Numbered from the stretch's first letter, positions 44,961-54,879 are shown. The stretch is 64,000 bases of DNA from Candidatus Merdivicinus faecavium (GCA_018716285.1 DVKD01000052.1:99806-163805); one strand, 5' to 3'. Numbers and translations are program-made. The notes: generated by a model from the sequence alone, not told the origin.

Positions 44961-47174
44961 TCACGCCGGCAGGGTGACCGAAACGGTCTCGCCGGGCTTG
45001 CCCTGCACGGTGAAGGCCGTCCCCTCCCACTCGAGCTTCGCCTCGGGCGCAAAGCCCATGACGACGGACAGGCGCGCGAGCCGCCCATCCTCCCAGGAGA
45101 TGGACAGGGTGTGCCCGCCGGGGATCTTGACGCCGTTTAAGTGCCCCGTCCCCCATTCCGCCGGAATTCCCCGCAGCAGATGGGCGGTATCGTCGTAGCA
45201 GCTGACGACCGCCTCGATCCCGGCGGCTACCGCGCCCAGATTGCCGTCGATCTGGAAGATGCGGGGCGGGTGGAGGTCTAAAAGGCTCACCGTCGCGAAA
45301 TCCCGGATGAGGGCGGTGTAATGCTGGTAAAATTCCTCTCGGTTTCCCAATCTGGCCGCCAGGCAGGAGACCCACGCCCGGCTCCAGCCGGTGTGGCCGC
45401 CGCCGTGCGAGAGGCGGTATTGCAGGGAGCGGATGCCCGCCTCATACTGTTCCGGGCGGGTATTGGGGGTAAAGAGGTCGGAGGGGTAAAGGCCGTAGAG
45501 GTGGGAGAGGTGCCGGTGGCCCGGCTCCCGCTCGGTGTATTCCTTCTGCCACTCCATGAGCCGGCCGTCCGCGCCGATGGCAAAGGGCGGCAGATGGTCC
45601 CGCAGCTCCTTCCAGCGGGCCGCCTTCTCCGCATCCACGCCGAGGATTTCCGCCGAGCGGATGGCGTAGGTCAAAGCGTCGCAGCAGAGCTGGACGTCCA
45701 TCGCGGAAGACTGGTCGATAAGCACCGGGAAACAGCCGATTTCCGGGATGGCGTTCTCCGGCGACTGGCTGGGCAGGATCTGATAGACGCCGGACTCATC
45801 CTTTTGCAGGTAATCCTCATAAAATTCCGCCACTGCGGTGAAAAACTCGTAGGCTTCATTTTTCAGGTATTCCGTGTCGCCGGAATACCGGTAATGATCC
45901 CACAGGTGGCGGGCAATCCAGGGCGCCGCCCCGATCCAGACCGCCCAGCCGTAGGCTTCCGGGGTGGAAACGCCCCAGGCGTCTGTCTGGATGGGCAGAT
46001 AGACGCCGCGGCAGCCGTAGAGCCTTTCCGCCGCCTCCCGCCCGGAGGGGAGGAAGCTGCGGACGTACCGGATGAGCGCCCTGGCGCACTCCGGCATCCC
46101 GGCGGGCTCGGCCATCCAGTAGTTCATCTGCAGGTTGATGTCAAAGTGGTAGTCGCAGTTCCAGGGCGGGGTCAGGCTGTCGTTCCACTTTCCCTGCAAA
46201 TTGGCGGGCAGCTCCCCGCAGATGGAGGAGGATATCAGCAGGTACCGGCCGAAGTCAAAATAGAGCTGCGAAATCCCGTTGTCAATTTTTCCTTCCTTCA
46301 CCCGGCGGATGCGCTCGTCGGTCGGCAGGGCGGAGAGCCTTTCATCCTCCTCCAGAGCAAAATCCAGCCGGCCCATGATGTCCGAAAAGCGGCCGGCATG
46401 CCGGGCCTTTGCCTGTTCATAGCGGACGGCGTCCAGGTCATAGGCCATCAGCTCCCGCTCCAAATCGCCGCGCGAGGTGGCAATATTGACAACAATTTGG
46501 ATATATCTCGCGTTTTCTACAAAAAGTTTTTGATTTTCTGTCCGCACCCGGCCGTCTGTAAAGACCTTTGCCTGCACTGAGAAGGCGATGCCGCCGGAAA
46601 TCCTACCGTCCAGGCGAATCCCGCCTTCCCCGGCAGCAATTGAAATTCTCGTCCCTTCCTCCGCTTCCCGGCTGAGGGAAAGGGCGGCGGAAAAGGGCGC
46701 TTCGCTTTCCCAGCGGGCGGACAGGCATTGCCCCACGCAGTCCGCGAAAAATTCGCCGGTGACGGCCCCATCTCCGCATTTCCGGCAAACTCTGGCGACC
46801 CCGGTGCGGATATCCAGTTCCCGGCTGACAAAGGCAGCTTCTCCGGCAAGCTCCATGCAAAGCTCCCCGGCGGGCTGGTAGTCGTCCACCCGCCCCGGGA
46901 GGCCGGAAATCCCGCCTTCCCCGCCGAAAAAGCTGTTGGCGAGCGCCGCGGCGGCAAAATGCTCCCCATTCCGAATGGCCTCCCGGACCAGCGGCAGGCC
47001 CTCTGCCGACTGCCGCGCCTTCCGGCTCTTGTTGCGCCCTGTCCAAAGCCACTCATGGTTTAATGTCAGCCGGTCCTCCTGCTGTCCCCAGATCATAGCG
47101 GCAAGCCGGCCGTTGCCGATGGGAAGCCCCTCCATCCACTCCGCGGGCGGGGTGCGGTAAAAGAGTTTGTCCAT
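44961..47174 (-). CDS. GH95 alpha-L-fucosidase-like enzyme
   Basis: 737 residues, matching the GH95 layout. N-terminal sandwich: MEGLPIGNGRLAAMIWG and NHEWLWTG. Alpha/alpha barrel: LQGKWNDSLTPPWNCDYH with INLQMNYW, SQSPEN (general acid region) and QIDGNLGAVAAGIEAV (base region). GH95 removes alpha-1,2-linked L-fucose (some members L-galactose) by inversion. There is no signal peptide, so action on imported sugars is likely. In the INLQ segment Asp replaces the first Asn of the N-I-N pair known from Bifidobacterium AfcA, which could alter specificity. AGGAGGG precedes the ATG at 47174. Confidence 0.87.
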   Translation of the reverse strand: MDKLFYRTPPAEWMEGLPIGNGRLAAMIWGQQEDRLTLNHEWLWTGRNKSRKARQSAEGLPLVREAIRNGEHFAAAALANSFFGGEGGISGLPGRVDDYQPAGELCMELAGEAAFVSRELDIRTGVARVCRKCGDGAVTGEFFADCVGQCLSARWESEAPFSAALSLSREAEEGTRISIAAGEGGIRLDGRISGGIAFSVQAKVFTDGRVRTENQKLFVENARYIQIVVNIATSRGDLERELMAYDLDAVRYEQAKARHAGRFSDIMGRLDFALEEDERLSALPTDERIRRVKEGKIDNGISQLYFDFGRYLLISSSICGELPANLQGKWNDSLTPPWNCDYHFDINLQMNYWMAEPAGMPECARALIRYVRSFLPSGREAAERLYGCRGVYLPIQTDAWGVSTPEAYGWAVWIGAAPWIARHLWDHYRYSGDTEYLKNEAYEFFTAVAEFYEDYLQKDESGVYQILPSQSPENAIPEIGCFPVLIDQSSAMDVQLCCDALTYAIRSAEILGVDAEKAARWKELRDHLPPFAIGADGRLMEWQKEYTEREPGHRHLSHLYGLYPSDLFTPNTRPEQYEAGIRSLQYRLSHGGGHTGWSRAWVSCLAARLGNREEFYQHYTALIRDFATVSLLDLHPPRIFQIDGNLGAVAAGIEAVVSCYDDTAHLLRGIPAEWGTGHLNGVKIPGGHTLSISWEDGRLARLSVVMGFAPEAKLEWEGTAFTVQGKPGETVSVTLPA

Positions 47175-47442
47175 AAAAAATCCCTCCTGTAGACCCCTTG
47201 TTTTCCCCATTTTATCACGGCGTACTGAGAAAATCAAGCCGGAATCCGGCCGTTAAGGAATGCGTCTGGTATGCCCGCATCTTTCCGCTTAAAATGCGCA
47301 GCTTGAACTGTCAAAGCCTTGCGGCCAGGCTGCTTCATGAGATCAATTAGTGACATTCTTCCCCCATTTGAAACACACCATCGCGTTATTTCAACTAAGC
47401 TTCGCTGCTGTCCCCCCCTCTCCCGAACCAGGACGTAATCCG

Positions 47443-49359
47443 TTACACGTCAGCCCGGAATACCCACCGGAAAGAAGCGTCCTCGTCATACCACATGACA
47501 AAATTGGTCCCCCATATCGTATTTTCCAGGTTGAACCAAAACCCTTCCTCGGGGTGAACCGGCTCTCTGGTATATGGCATCACCTTAGGATTTCCCACCG
47601 ATATGAGCGCTGTATCCAATGTTTCCAATTCGCCGTCGTCCCACCTGACTCCAAAATCGGTGGCGTGCAGATGCATCCCCCCTCCGCCGCAGACCTGCAG
47701 GGGGTCGATCCATTTTCCGAGCTTGCGCACGCGGCAGTTTGCAGGAGCTTTCACCGGGCAGAATCCGCACCAGATTCCTTCCGGGACGCGGCAGGCCGGC
47801 TTGTCCGTCCACCGCAGACGGAAGGAAACACGGTTTTCCGCAAATTCTACCCGCATTTCCCATTTCGCCGGCGCTCCGTATAATTCCTGTGCAGCCCCGC
47901 CCATTTCCATGCGGAGGAGGAAGGCGTCCCCCCGCCGCAGCATCTCTTTGAGCACCGGCGTCGTTTTCAGCCCTTTGGCAATCGCCTTCTCCATCCCAAT
48001 CTTCCCGAAGTCTTCCCGTGCCCACCATGCGTCTGAGGTGACATAGTTCTCCATAAACTGCCGGTATTCTTCCGGAGAATAATTTTCATACAGCACTTCA
48101 CCCCAGCGGTGAAAATCATCCGCGTAGACAGTTCCGCCGCGCTCCAGCCCGCGCAGGGAGCCGTCCGTTCCGAAGCGGAATTTCCAGCCCGCCGCCGTAT
48201 ACTCCGCAGACGCATCGACCGGAACAAAGCCCTCCGCATCCGGGCAGGTGTCGCCGGACAGCTTCTGCAGCGCCGCCCGATGTTCCGGAGAAAGGCTCTG
48301 CGCCGCCCGGCGGACGTAATCCCTCTGTTCTTCCCAGGAAGCCTCCATCCGGCGAAGGTTCGGGTCGGTATAGCGGTCCCGTTCCAATTCCGTCCGAATG
48401 TAGTGCGCATGATCCGCGTAGCAGGGCTTATTGACGCTGATCCCCCATGTGTGCTCCGGCACCAAAAGCAGTTCCCGGAACGCCTCCTTTCTCTCCGCCT
48501 CGCTCCAGCCGGGCGCCTGACGCAGCATTTCCCGGAACCAGCGCACCTTCCACGGGTCGGAACCTGCGCCGTGAATCCAGGTGTCCCCGATTTCCTGTGT
48601 GAAAACGGGCAGGCTCTCTTTGACCGCCAGCACTTCCCGCGCCAGAATGTTCAAGTCCGCCGCGCAAAGCTCTGCGCCCGGATATTGCTGTTCCAGCTCC
48701 CGATAAACCTGCCGGACTGCCTCCGCCGACTGGGGGCCGCAGTTGTCGCCGGTATGGGCGAAATAGACAGCGGTGTCGGTTCCGGGGATCCTGGTAAACT
48801 TGCCGTAATCCTGGTTATACATCGTCACAACTTCGCTGCCTTCAAACCGCCAACGGAAGATTTCCGGGACGTCCGGAACTGTAGACGCCGGGTTGACCCC
48901 GATATGCAGAAAGCGGACCCCGGCCCTCTCCAAATACGGGAGCATGGCGGCCGTATGGCCGGGGACGTCGGTCATTTTCGCCCCGATGGTATTTCTGCCG
49001 AAACGGCTGTCCAGCTCCTGCGAAAGGCTCAAGCCATAGGTAAACAGGGAGGCGTCCATCAGTTCGGTGTGCGTGGTGCAGGGCAGACCATGCCAGCTGA
49101 TATCCCCGTTTCGGATGGCCTCCTCCATCTCCCGGCGGCCTTTTTCATCCGCAGTGCGCAGATAGTCCCAGATGAGGAAGGAGCCCGTGCTCCAGATGAG
49201 CCGCTCTTTCCCGCCGCTTTCCCGCAGCTCCCGCGCAGTCCGCAGCGCGCCGGGAATATACTCTTCCCGATAGCGTTTCAGGACATTCGCCGCAAAATCC
49301 GTATATCCGATGTCCAAATGGGTCTTAAAAAGCACCAGCACTTTCCCGATTTTCCCCAT
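47443..49359 (-). CDS. DUF5054 protein, GH38-related
   Basis: 638 residues. KTHLDIGYTDFAANV near the N-terminus mirrors the zinc motif of GH38, and GAKMTDVPGHTAAMLPYLERAG the region before its nucleophile. The C-terminal half is beta-rich like GH38 mannosidases. This is the pattern of DUF5054, an uncharacterised relative of alpha-mannosidases. The start at 49359 has AAAGGA upstream. It lies 38 bases after the GH38 gene and 268 bases before GH95. It may cleave an alpha-mannoside-containing glycan. Confidence 0.75.
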   Translation of the reverse strand: MGKIGKVLVLFKTHLDIGYTDFAANVLKRYREEYIPGALRTARELRESGGKERLIWSTGSFLIWDYLRTADEKGRREMEEAIRNGDISWHGLPCTTHTELMDASLFTYGLSLSQELDSRFGRNTIGAKMTDVPGHTAAMLPYLERAGVRFLHIGVNPASTVPDVPEIFRWRFEGSEVVTMYNQDYGKFTRIPGTDTAVYFAHTGDNCGPQSAEAVRQVYRELEQQYPGAELCAADLNILAREVLAVKESLPVFTQEIGDTWIHGAGSDPWKVRWFREMLRQAPGWSEAERKEAFRELLLVPEHTWGISVNKPCYADHAHYIRTELERDRYTDPNLRRMEASWEEQRDYVRRAAQSLSPEHRAALQKLSGDTCPDAEGFVPVDASAEYTAAGWKFRFGTDGSLRGLERGGTVYADDFHRWGEVLYENYSPEEYRQFMENYVTSDAWWAREDFGKIGMEKAIAKGLKTTPVLKEMLRRGDAFLLRMEMGGAAQELYGAPAKWEMRVEFAENRVSFRLRWTDKPACRVPEGIWCGFCPVKAPANCRVRKLGKWIDPLQVCGGGGMHLHATDFGVRWDDGELETLDTALISVGNPKVMPYTREPVHPEEGFWFNLENTIWGTNFVMWYDEDASFRWVFRADV

Positions 49360-49397
49360 ACATATCATTCCTTTCCCATGCTGTGCAGCTGACAATT

Positions 49398-51903
49398 TTA
49401 CCGCACTAATTTGATGGTTTTAATCTCAAAGGCACGGAAGTCCAGGGGAATTTCCGCCCCCGCTCCAAGGCCCACCTGTTCCTCCTCCAGCATATTGGTT
49501 TCCACCGCTTCCCGAAACGGGACGGACACCCTTAAGACAGCCCGGCAGCCGGTTTTTTCCGCCTCATACAGCCGGAGGACGAGGCCGGTCCCGTCGCAGG
49601 CAGGCTTCACCGTTTCGATGATGACATTGGGGGCGGAAACTTCCGCCAGCGGGCCGCCTGTCCCCGGGGCCTTTGTCACCAGAATGGGATGGTTCAGCTC
49701 ATAGGCGGGGCGGGTAACGCTTTGGGCCGAAAACGCGCCGTGGGGCAGCAGGGAGTAGGTAAAGGTGTGCACCCCCTCATCCCCCCGGGTATCGGGATGG
49801 AGCCCGCCTTTCAGCAGGGTCAAGGCGGCCGCCGTGCCGTCCACCGAAATTCCGTATTTGCTGTCGTTTAAAATGGCCGCGCCGAAATTGGTTTCGCTGA
49901 TGTCCGTGTATTTGTGGTTGAGCACCTCAAACATCGCTTCCTCAAAGCCGTTCTTTTTGTAAGTGGGCCGCTCCGCAAACCCGAACTGAATCTCGTGCCT
50001 GGCGAAAGAAGCGTTGACGTCCAGGTCAAAGAGCGCCTTTAAAAGATGGTGTTTCTCATGCCAGTCCACCCGGGTTTCAAAATCAATCCGGGCGCTATCG
50101 GCATAGGCAACCAGGTCCTGCCGGATTTCAGAGGCGTTCCCCAGCTTCCAGCTCTGGCGCAGGCGGAACTGGACCGCCCCGTCCGAAATGATTTCCCGTT
50201 TTTGCAGCACCGCGCCGGGCCGCATTTTCATCCAGACATCTTCGTCAATGTCCCAGTTGTCCCAGGCCTTGGGGATGTCCTCCCCCAGCAGGAAGCGGTT
50301 CAGGGGCGTCTCCTCCGTCCGGCACAGCTCCCGGCGGAATTCCCGGCTGTATACTGATTTCAGCTCCCCGTTTTCATTGAGCCGCAGGATCAGGAACGGG
50401 GTTTCCAATGTGGCCCCGTCAAAGGAGAAGGGGGAGGGGGCCGGTTCTTCCCCGGCGGGTTCCCACTCTGCGGGGCTCACCGACAGCCCCGGCAGCTTCA
50501 GCCCGGACAGGGCCAGCATCGCGCGCCCCTCCAAATCCGTGTAGCGCTGCCACCGGCTCCCGGCGGGGATTTTCCCCTCGTCGGGAATGACGGCGTCCGC
50601 CCGCTCCCAGCTTAAGGGATTGAGCAGGGCCTCCGGGTAGTTTCCCTCCGGCGCGGGATTTCGCAGGTGCTCGCCAATCCGCTCAAGGGACTGGCGGTTT
50701 TCTTCCAAAGCACGGTCGTGCACCTCGCCTAGGGCTGTCCCGGGGATAATGTCGTGGAACTGGTTGACCAGCATCCGGCGGTACATTTCGTCCGTATCCG
50801 GCAAAACGGCCCTTCCGGGAATGGACAAACATTCCAGCAATTCCAGATCGTGCATGGCGGCCTCCAGCCGGCGGTTCATTTTTTTCAGTTCGCTTTGGGA
50901 GGTCAGGGTGCCCCGGTGGGCTTCAAAGTAAAGCTCTCCGGCGTAAACAGGCAGATTGCGGGAACTGCTTTCCAGAAGCTTCATAAATTCGGACACCGTC
51001 ATGTGGGCGGAACGGGGGCAGCCTTCCAAATCGGCCGTCCGCCTTGCCATTTCCAGCATGTCGTAGGAAGGCCCGCCGCCTCCGTCCCCGCGGCCGTAGG
51101 GAACCAGCTTGACCCGGCTGCGCCGTTTGTCGGAAACGCCTCCCGCTCCTACCCGGTATGGGGTGGGGTTGCCGTACACCTGGCCCCGGATTCCTTTGAC
51201 GTCCGGGGTTACGCCGATGTCGTGGAAGTGGCAGAGCACCCGGCTCCCGTCGATTCCCTGCCAGTAAAAGCTGTCGTGGGGGACAGGGTTGGTGTCGTTC
51301 CAATAGAGTTTTGTGGTCAGGAAATTGCGGATGCCGCACCCTTTGAGAATCTGCGGGATGGCCGCGCTGTAACCAAAGGTGTCCGGCAGCCAGAAAACGT
51401 CGCACTTTTTGTTCAGGTATTCCCGCGCCCACTGCTGGCCGTACAAAAACTGCCGGATAAGGCTTTCCCCGGAAACCAGGTTGCAGTCGCACTCCACATA
51501 GGCCCCGCCGTTGAACTCATACCGTCCCTCGCCGGACAGCCGGCGGATTTTCTGGAACAGGGCCGGGTATTCCCGCCGGATCATTTCGCCGTGAAAGGCC
51601 GTGCTCTGGAAAAAGATGTACTCCGGATACTGCTCCAGCAGCGAGACGGCGTTTGAGAAGGTGCGGGCGGCTTTCCGCACGGTTTCGTCAATGGTCCACT
51701 GCCAGGCCGTATCCAGGTGGGAGTGGCCGATCAGCGCGGCGAAAAGGGCCGAGGCGGGGTTCTGTGCGGCCAGGACCGGCGCCATCCTCTGCCGGGCATT
51801 TCGCAGGCTGTCCAGCACGGCTTCCCACGGGTATTCTTCCGGTTTCTGCGGGACAAGCCGGTAGACCTCCACCAGGCAGTTTTCCGCTTCCGCCCGGCGG
51901 AAA
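49398..51903 (-). pseudogene. Alpha-mannosidase, GH38, truncated at its 5' end
   Basis: About 835 residues of a GH38 enzyme: HSHLDTAWQW (zinc His/Asp), VECDCNLVSGES, FWLPDTFGYSAAIPQ (nucleophile Asp), GRGDGGGG, and a full C-terminal beta region. The N-terminal domain of about 150-200 residues normally before HSHLDTAW is missing. Upstream of about 51903 the frame stays open by chance, but it is antisense to a membrane protein and carries no ribosome site or GH38 similarity. So the gene has lost its start. It would remove alpha-mannose from N-glycans. Truncation or misassembly is discussed in the findings. Confidence 0.8.
51888..51903. other. Head-to-head junction of two broken genes
   Basis: Within this 16-base span GH38 similarity (minus strand) stops and the membrane-protein similarity (plus strand) begins. 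A short inverted repeat TTTCCGC-9-GCGGAAA (51881-51903) sits across it. Confidence 0.6.
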
Positions 51904-52430
51904 TCATCGCCGTCTACTATATCTGCCTGGCCGTCATGCGCTTCCTGCTGCTCCGCCACGCCAACCGGCACGCTTTTGGGCAGGATCAGGCGGTGGAATA
52001 CCGGAAATACCGGCTCTGCGGCGCAGTGCTGCTCCCCCTGAACCTGGCTCTTACCGGCATGGTGATCCTTGTGGTCACCAAAAACCACACCTACCATTAT
52101 CCCGGCACCATGATCTACGCCATGGGAGCCTACGCCTTTTACAGCATGATTACCGCTGTGGTCAATGTGGTCAAATTCCGCAGGCACAACAGCCCCGTCC
52201 TTTCCGCCGCCAAGGCCATCAACCTGGCCTCCGCACTGGTTTCCATGCTGGCTTTGGAAACGGCCATGCTGTCCCAGTTTGGAGGCGATGATTCCCCTCT
52301 GTTCCGGCGGGCCATGACATCGGCCACCGGCGGCTTTGTCTGCCTGGCTGTGTTGGGGATGGCGGTATATATGATTGTCCGTTCCACCAGAAAATTAAGG
52401 GAACTGAAAGAAAGCCCGGCAGTTCAATAA
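51888..52430 (+). pseudogene. Polytopic membrane protein missing its 5' end
   Basis: From about 51903 the frame reads AVYYICLAVMRFLLLR, then four more hydrophobic helices (AVLLPLNLALTGMVILVV, IYAMGAYAFYSMITAVVNVV, INLASALVSMLALETAM and GGFVCLAVLGMAVYMIV). The frame before this point is antisense to the GH38 gene. It shows no start codon with a ribosome site, so the N-terminus is lost at the junction. It lies 63 bases before the response regulator, so it likely belongs to that system. Function unknown. Confidence 0.7.
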
Positions 52431-52442
52431 TGGGAATGATTA

Positions 52443-52451
52443 TGGTACAAT
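52443..52451 (+). promoter_or_regulatory. Extended -10 promoter of the two-component operon
   Basis: TGGTACAAT lies 42 bases before the response regulator start. It resembles the GGTACAAT at 54872-54879. Confidence 0.5.
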
Positions 52452-52493
52452 AAAGAAAGAACATACGGCTACCTGCCGGGAAAGGAAGGAAAT

Positions 52494-53165
52494 ATGGTCC
52501 ATATTCTTGTTTTGGAAGACGACTTAAAGCTCAACCAGACGGTCTGCACCTACTTAAACGACAGCGGGTTCCAGGCAAAGGGGTGCCTGAACGCCAATGA
52601 CGCCTATGAGGAGATGTACAACAGCCTTTACGACCTGATCATCTCGGACATTATGATGCCGGGAATCGACGGCTTTGAGTTTGCCGAAAACGTGCGGCGG
52701 GTGAACAAGCACATCCCCATCCTTTTTATGTCCGCCAAGGACGACCTGCCCTCCAAGCAGAAGGGGTTCCAGCTGGGCATCGACGACTACATGGTAAAGC
52801 CCATTGAGCTGGACGAGCTGCTTCTGCGGGTCCGGGCGTTGCTGCGCCGGGCCAACATCGAGATGGAGCGCAAGCTGGTGGTGGGGAACCTGGAGCTGGA
52901 TGCAGACGGTATGACCGCTTCCATTAACGGGGAGGAGATCCCGGTCACCACCCGGGAATTCAACATCCTCTACAAGCTGCTTTCCTACCCGAAGAAGACC
53001 TTCTCCCGGGCCCAGCTCATGGACGAGTTCTGGGGCATCGAAAGCAACACCAGCCTGCGGGCGGTGGACGTCTATGTGACCAAGCTGCGGGACAAATTTT
53101 CCGCCTGCGACGGCTTTCAGATCGTGACGGTCCGGGGGCTGGGATATAAGGCGGTGCTGGAATGA
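52494..53165 (+). CDS. OmpR-family response regulator
   Basis: 223 residues. The receiver has LVLEDD, phospho-acceptor Asp52 in IISDIMMPGIDG and Lys in VKPIELDE. The winged helix has VTTREFNILYKLL and RAVDVYVTKLRDKF. GGAAAGGAAGG precedes the ATG. It overlaps the kinase gene by ATGA. Likely targets are its own operon and the small membrane genes at 54.9 kb, where three 11-bp repeats are found. Confidence 0.92.
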   Translation: MVHILVLEDDLKLNQTVCTYLNDSGFQAKGCLNANDAYEEMYNSLYDLIISDIMMPGIDGFEFAENVRRVNKHIPILFMSAKDDLPSKQKGFQLGIDDYMVKPIELDELLLRVRALLRRANIEMERKLVVGNLELDADGMTASINGEEIPVTTREFNILYKLLSYPKKTFSRAQLMDEFWGIESNTSLRAVDVYVTKLRDKFSACDGFQIVTVRGLGYKAVLE

Positions 53166-54241
53166 AAAGTACAAAATCCGCGGTGCGGCAGTCCCATTTC
53201 CCGGGAAGCTTGTGCGTGGTGTATTTTGTGTCCCTGCTGCTCATGTCCGGGGTCCACATGGGGCTGGTGACGCTGATCAACACCAAAGGGTGGAACAATA
53301 TCGTCGCGGTCCTCATCCCGACCGTTTACTGGGCTTTGGTGGCGGTGGCGCTGACCCTGTACGCCCGCTGGCAGATCAAGAAGACCTATGAGGAACCCAT
53401 GCACCGGCTGGCCAAGGCCACCGCCAAGGTGGCACAGGGGGATTTTTCCGTCTATGTGCCGCCGCTGCACACCGCCGACAAGCTGGACTACCTGGACGTC
53501 ATGATTCTGGATTTCAACACCATGGTGGAGGAGCTGGGCAGCATTGAAACCCTGAAAACCGACTTTTTCTCCAATGTTTCCCACGAGATGAAAACGCCTC
53601 TGGCCGTCATCCAGAATTACGCACAGCTTCTTCAGAAGGAGAACCTGACGGAGGAGGAGCGCCGGGAATACGCCGATTCCATTTTGCAGTCCACCCGGAA
53701 GCTGTCCAGCCTGATTACCAATATCCTCAAGCTGAACAAGCTGGAAAAACAGACCATCTGCCCGGTGCCGGAGCAGTACGACCTGTGCCAGCAGCTCTGC
53801 GACTGCGCCTTGCAGTTTGAGGACGCCTGGGAAAAGAAGGACATCGAATTCATCGCGGAGCTGGAGGACCGGGTCATCATCGAAGCGGACCCGGGGCTTT
53901 TGGAGCTGGTCTGGACCAACCTGCTCTCCAACGCCGTCAAATTTACGCCGCCGGGGGGCACGGTGACCCTGACCCAGACCTCGGATGAGAAAGAGATCAC
54001 GGTTTCCGTTTCCGATACCGGCTGCGGCATGGACGAAAAGACCCTGCGCCACATTTACGATAAATTTTACCAGGGTGACAGTTCCCATTCCACCGAAGGG
54101 AACGGGTTAGGCTTGGCGCTGGTGCAGCGGATCTTGCAGCTATCCAATGGCACTGTCACTGTAAAAAGCCGCGTTGGGCAGGGCAGCGCCTTTACCGTCC
54201 GGCTGCCCGCGCCGATTCACAGGGAGGAAATCAGTCAATGA
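53162..54241 (+). CDS. Sensor histidine kinase with HAMP
   Basis: 359 residues. Two membrane helices (about 17-40 and 48-68) with almost no extracellular loop are followed by HAMP (about 72-125), HisKA with NVSHEMKTPLAV (His141) and a HATPase with NLLSNAVKF, DTGCGMD and GNGLGLALV. The tiny loop suggests it senses the membrane or a partner protein, such as the membrane protein upstream. It is coupled to the regulator and to the next gene by 4-base overlaps. Confidence 0.92.
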   Translation: MKSTKSAVRQSHFPGSLCVVYFVSLLLMSGVHMGLVTLINTKGWNNIVAVLIPTVYWALVAVALTLYARWQIKKTYEEPMHRLAKATAKVAQGDFSVYVPPLHTADKLDYLDVMILDFNTMVEELGSIETLKTDFFSNVSHEMKTPLAVIQNYAQLLQKENLTEEERREYADSILQSTRKLSSLITNILKLNKLEKQTICPVPEQYDLCQQLCDCALQFEDAWEKKDIEFIAELEDRVIIEADPGLLELVWTNLLSNAVKFTPPGGTVTLTQTSDEKEITVSVSDTGCGMDEKTLRHIYDKFYQGDSSHSTEGNGLGLALVQRILQLSNGTVTVKSRVGQGSAFTVRLPAPIHREEISQ

Positions 54242-54759
54242 GTGAACAGAAAGATTTTGTGGGATACGAATACAAGGAGATCACCGGGCCTGACAGCCGG
54301 GTTTCCCAATACCTGGACTGTTATGAGTGCTTTGGGTGGCAGGTGGATGAGAATATGCCCGCCGGAAGCCGCATGGGCCAGACCACCATCCGCATGAAGC
54401 GGGACCGGAAGCTCGTCAACAAGATGGAGCTGACCCGCTTGCAGCGGCATTTTGAAGCCTGTGTCAGGGAACTGGAAGCGTTGGAGAAATCCAAAACCTC
54501 GGCAGCATTCATCTGGGCCCTGACAATCGGCATCATCGGCACCGCTTTTATGGCGGGGGCCACCTTTGCCGTGACCAATGAGCCGCCGCTGATCCCCCTG
54601 TGCATCCTGCTGGCGGTCCCGGGGTTTCTCGGGTGGATCCTGCCCTATTTCCTGTACCGGCGCATTGCGGCCGGGCAGGCCAGGAAGCTCCAGCCGGTCA
54701 TTGAGGCCAAGGAGGAAGAAATTTACGCAATCTGTGAAAAGGGGCATTCCCTGCTGTGA
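54238..54759 (+). CDS. Small two-helix membrane protein, family A (intact)
   Basis: 173 residues. A soluble start KDFVGYEYKEITGPDSRVSQ is followed by a basic stretch, a coiled-coil-like segment (LQRHFEACVRELEALEKSK) and two hydrophobic helices at about 84-107 and 117-141. A broken paralogue with the start KTFVGYEYQEV lies at 55299. Function unknown. It is translationally coupled to the kinase and may be an output or input of the two-component system. Confidence 0.75.
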   Translation: MSEQKDFVGYEYKEITGPDSRVSQYLDCYECFGWQVDENMPAGSRMGQTTIRMKRDRKLVNKMELTRLQRHFEACVRELEALEKSKTSAAFIWALTIGIIGTAFMAGATFAVTNEPPLIPLCILLAVPGFLGWILPYFLYRRIAAGQARKLQPVIEAKEEEIYAICEKGHSLL

Positions 54760-54773
54760 CAGGAAACATACGC

Positions 54774-54812
54774 AGCCGGTATCCGGGATTCGGATGCCGG
54801 CTTTTTCTTTTC
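54774..54812 (+). terminator. Terminator of the two-component operon
   Basis: GCCGGTATCCG pairs with CGGATGCCGGC across GGATT, followed by TTTTTCTTTT. Confidence 0.85.
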
Positions 54813-54836
54813 AAAAAGCCTCCGATTAATTTTATT

Positions 54837-54869
54837 CAAACAATTCTCAAGCAATCCGCAAACATTCCG
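54837..54869 (+). promoter_or_regulatory. Three tandem 11-bp repeats, candidate response-regulator site
   Basis: CAAACAATTCT, CAAGCAATCCG and CAAACATTCCG follow each other without gaps. They end 4 bases before TACAAT (54874-54879), where a -35 box would be. Helical-turn-spaced direct repeats are the usual sites of OmpR/PhoB-type regulators acting as activators. The match to the adjacent regulator is inference. Confidence 0.6.
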
Positions 54870-54871
54870 GC

Positions 54872-54879
54872 GGTACAAT
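54872..54879 (+). promoter_or_regulatory. Promoter -10 of the small membrane genes
   Basis: GGTACAAT with no -35 consensus; the 11-bp repeats occupy that place. AAAGGAGAA gives the ribosome site before 54935. Confidence 0.55.

Noticed and set aside
43448..44977. 509-codon plus-strand frame over the 698-residue gene
   Set aside because: No ribosome site. The minus-strand frame has a proper start, coupling to GH95 and hydrolase-like features.
47175..47442. Separate promoter before GH95
   Set aside because: A TTGACA-like box at about 47316 on the minus strand lacks a -10 at the right distance, so I do not call it.
51904..52187. N-terminal extension of the GH38 frame
   Set aside because: These codons are the reverse complement of the membrane protein helices and lack any GH38 similarity, so they are not part of the enzyme.
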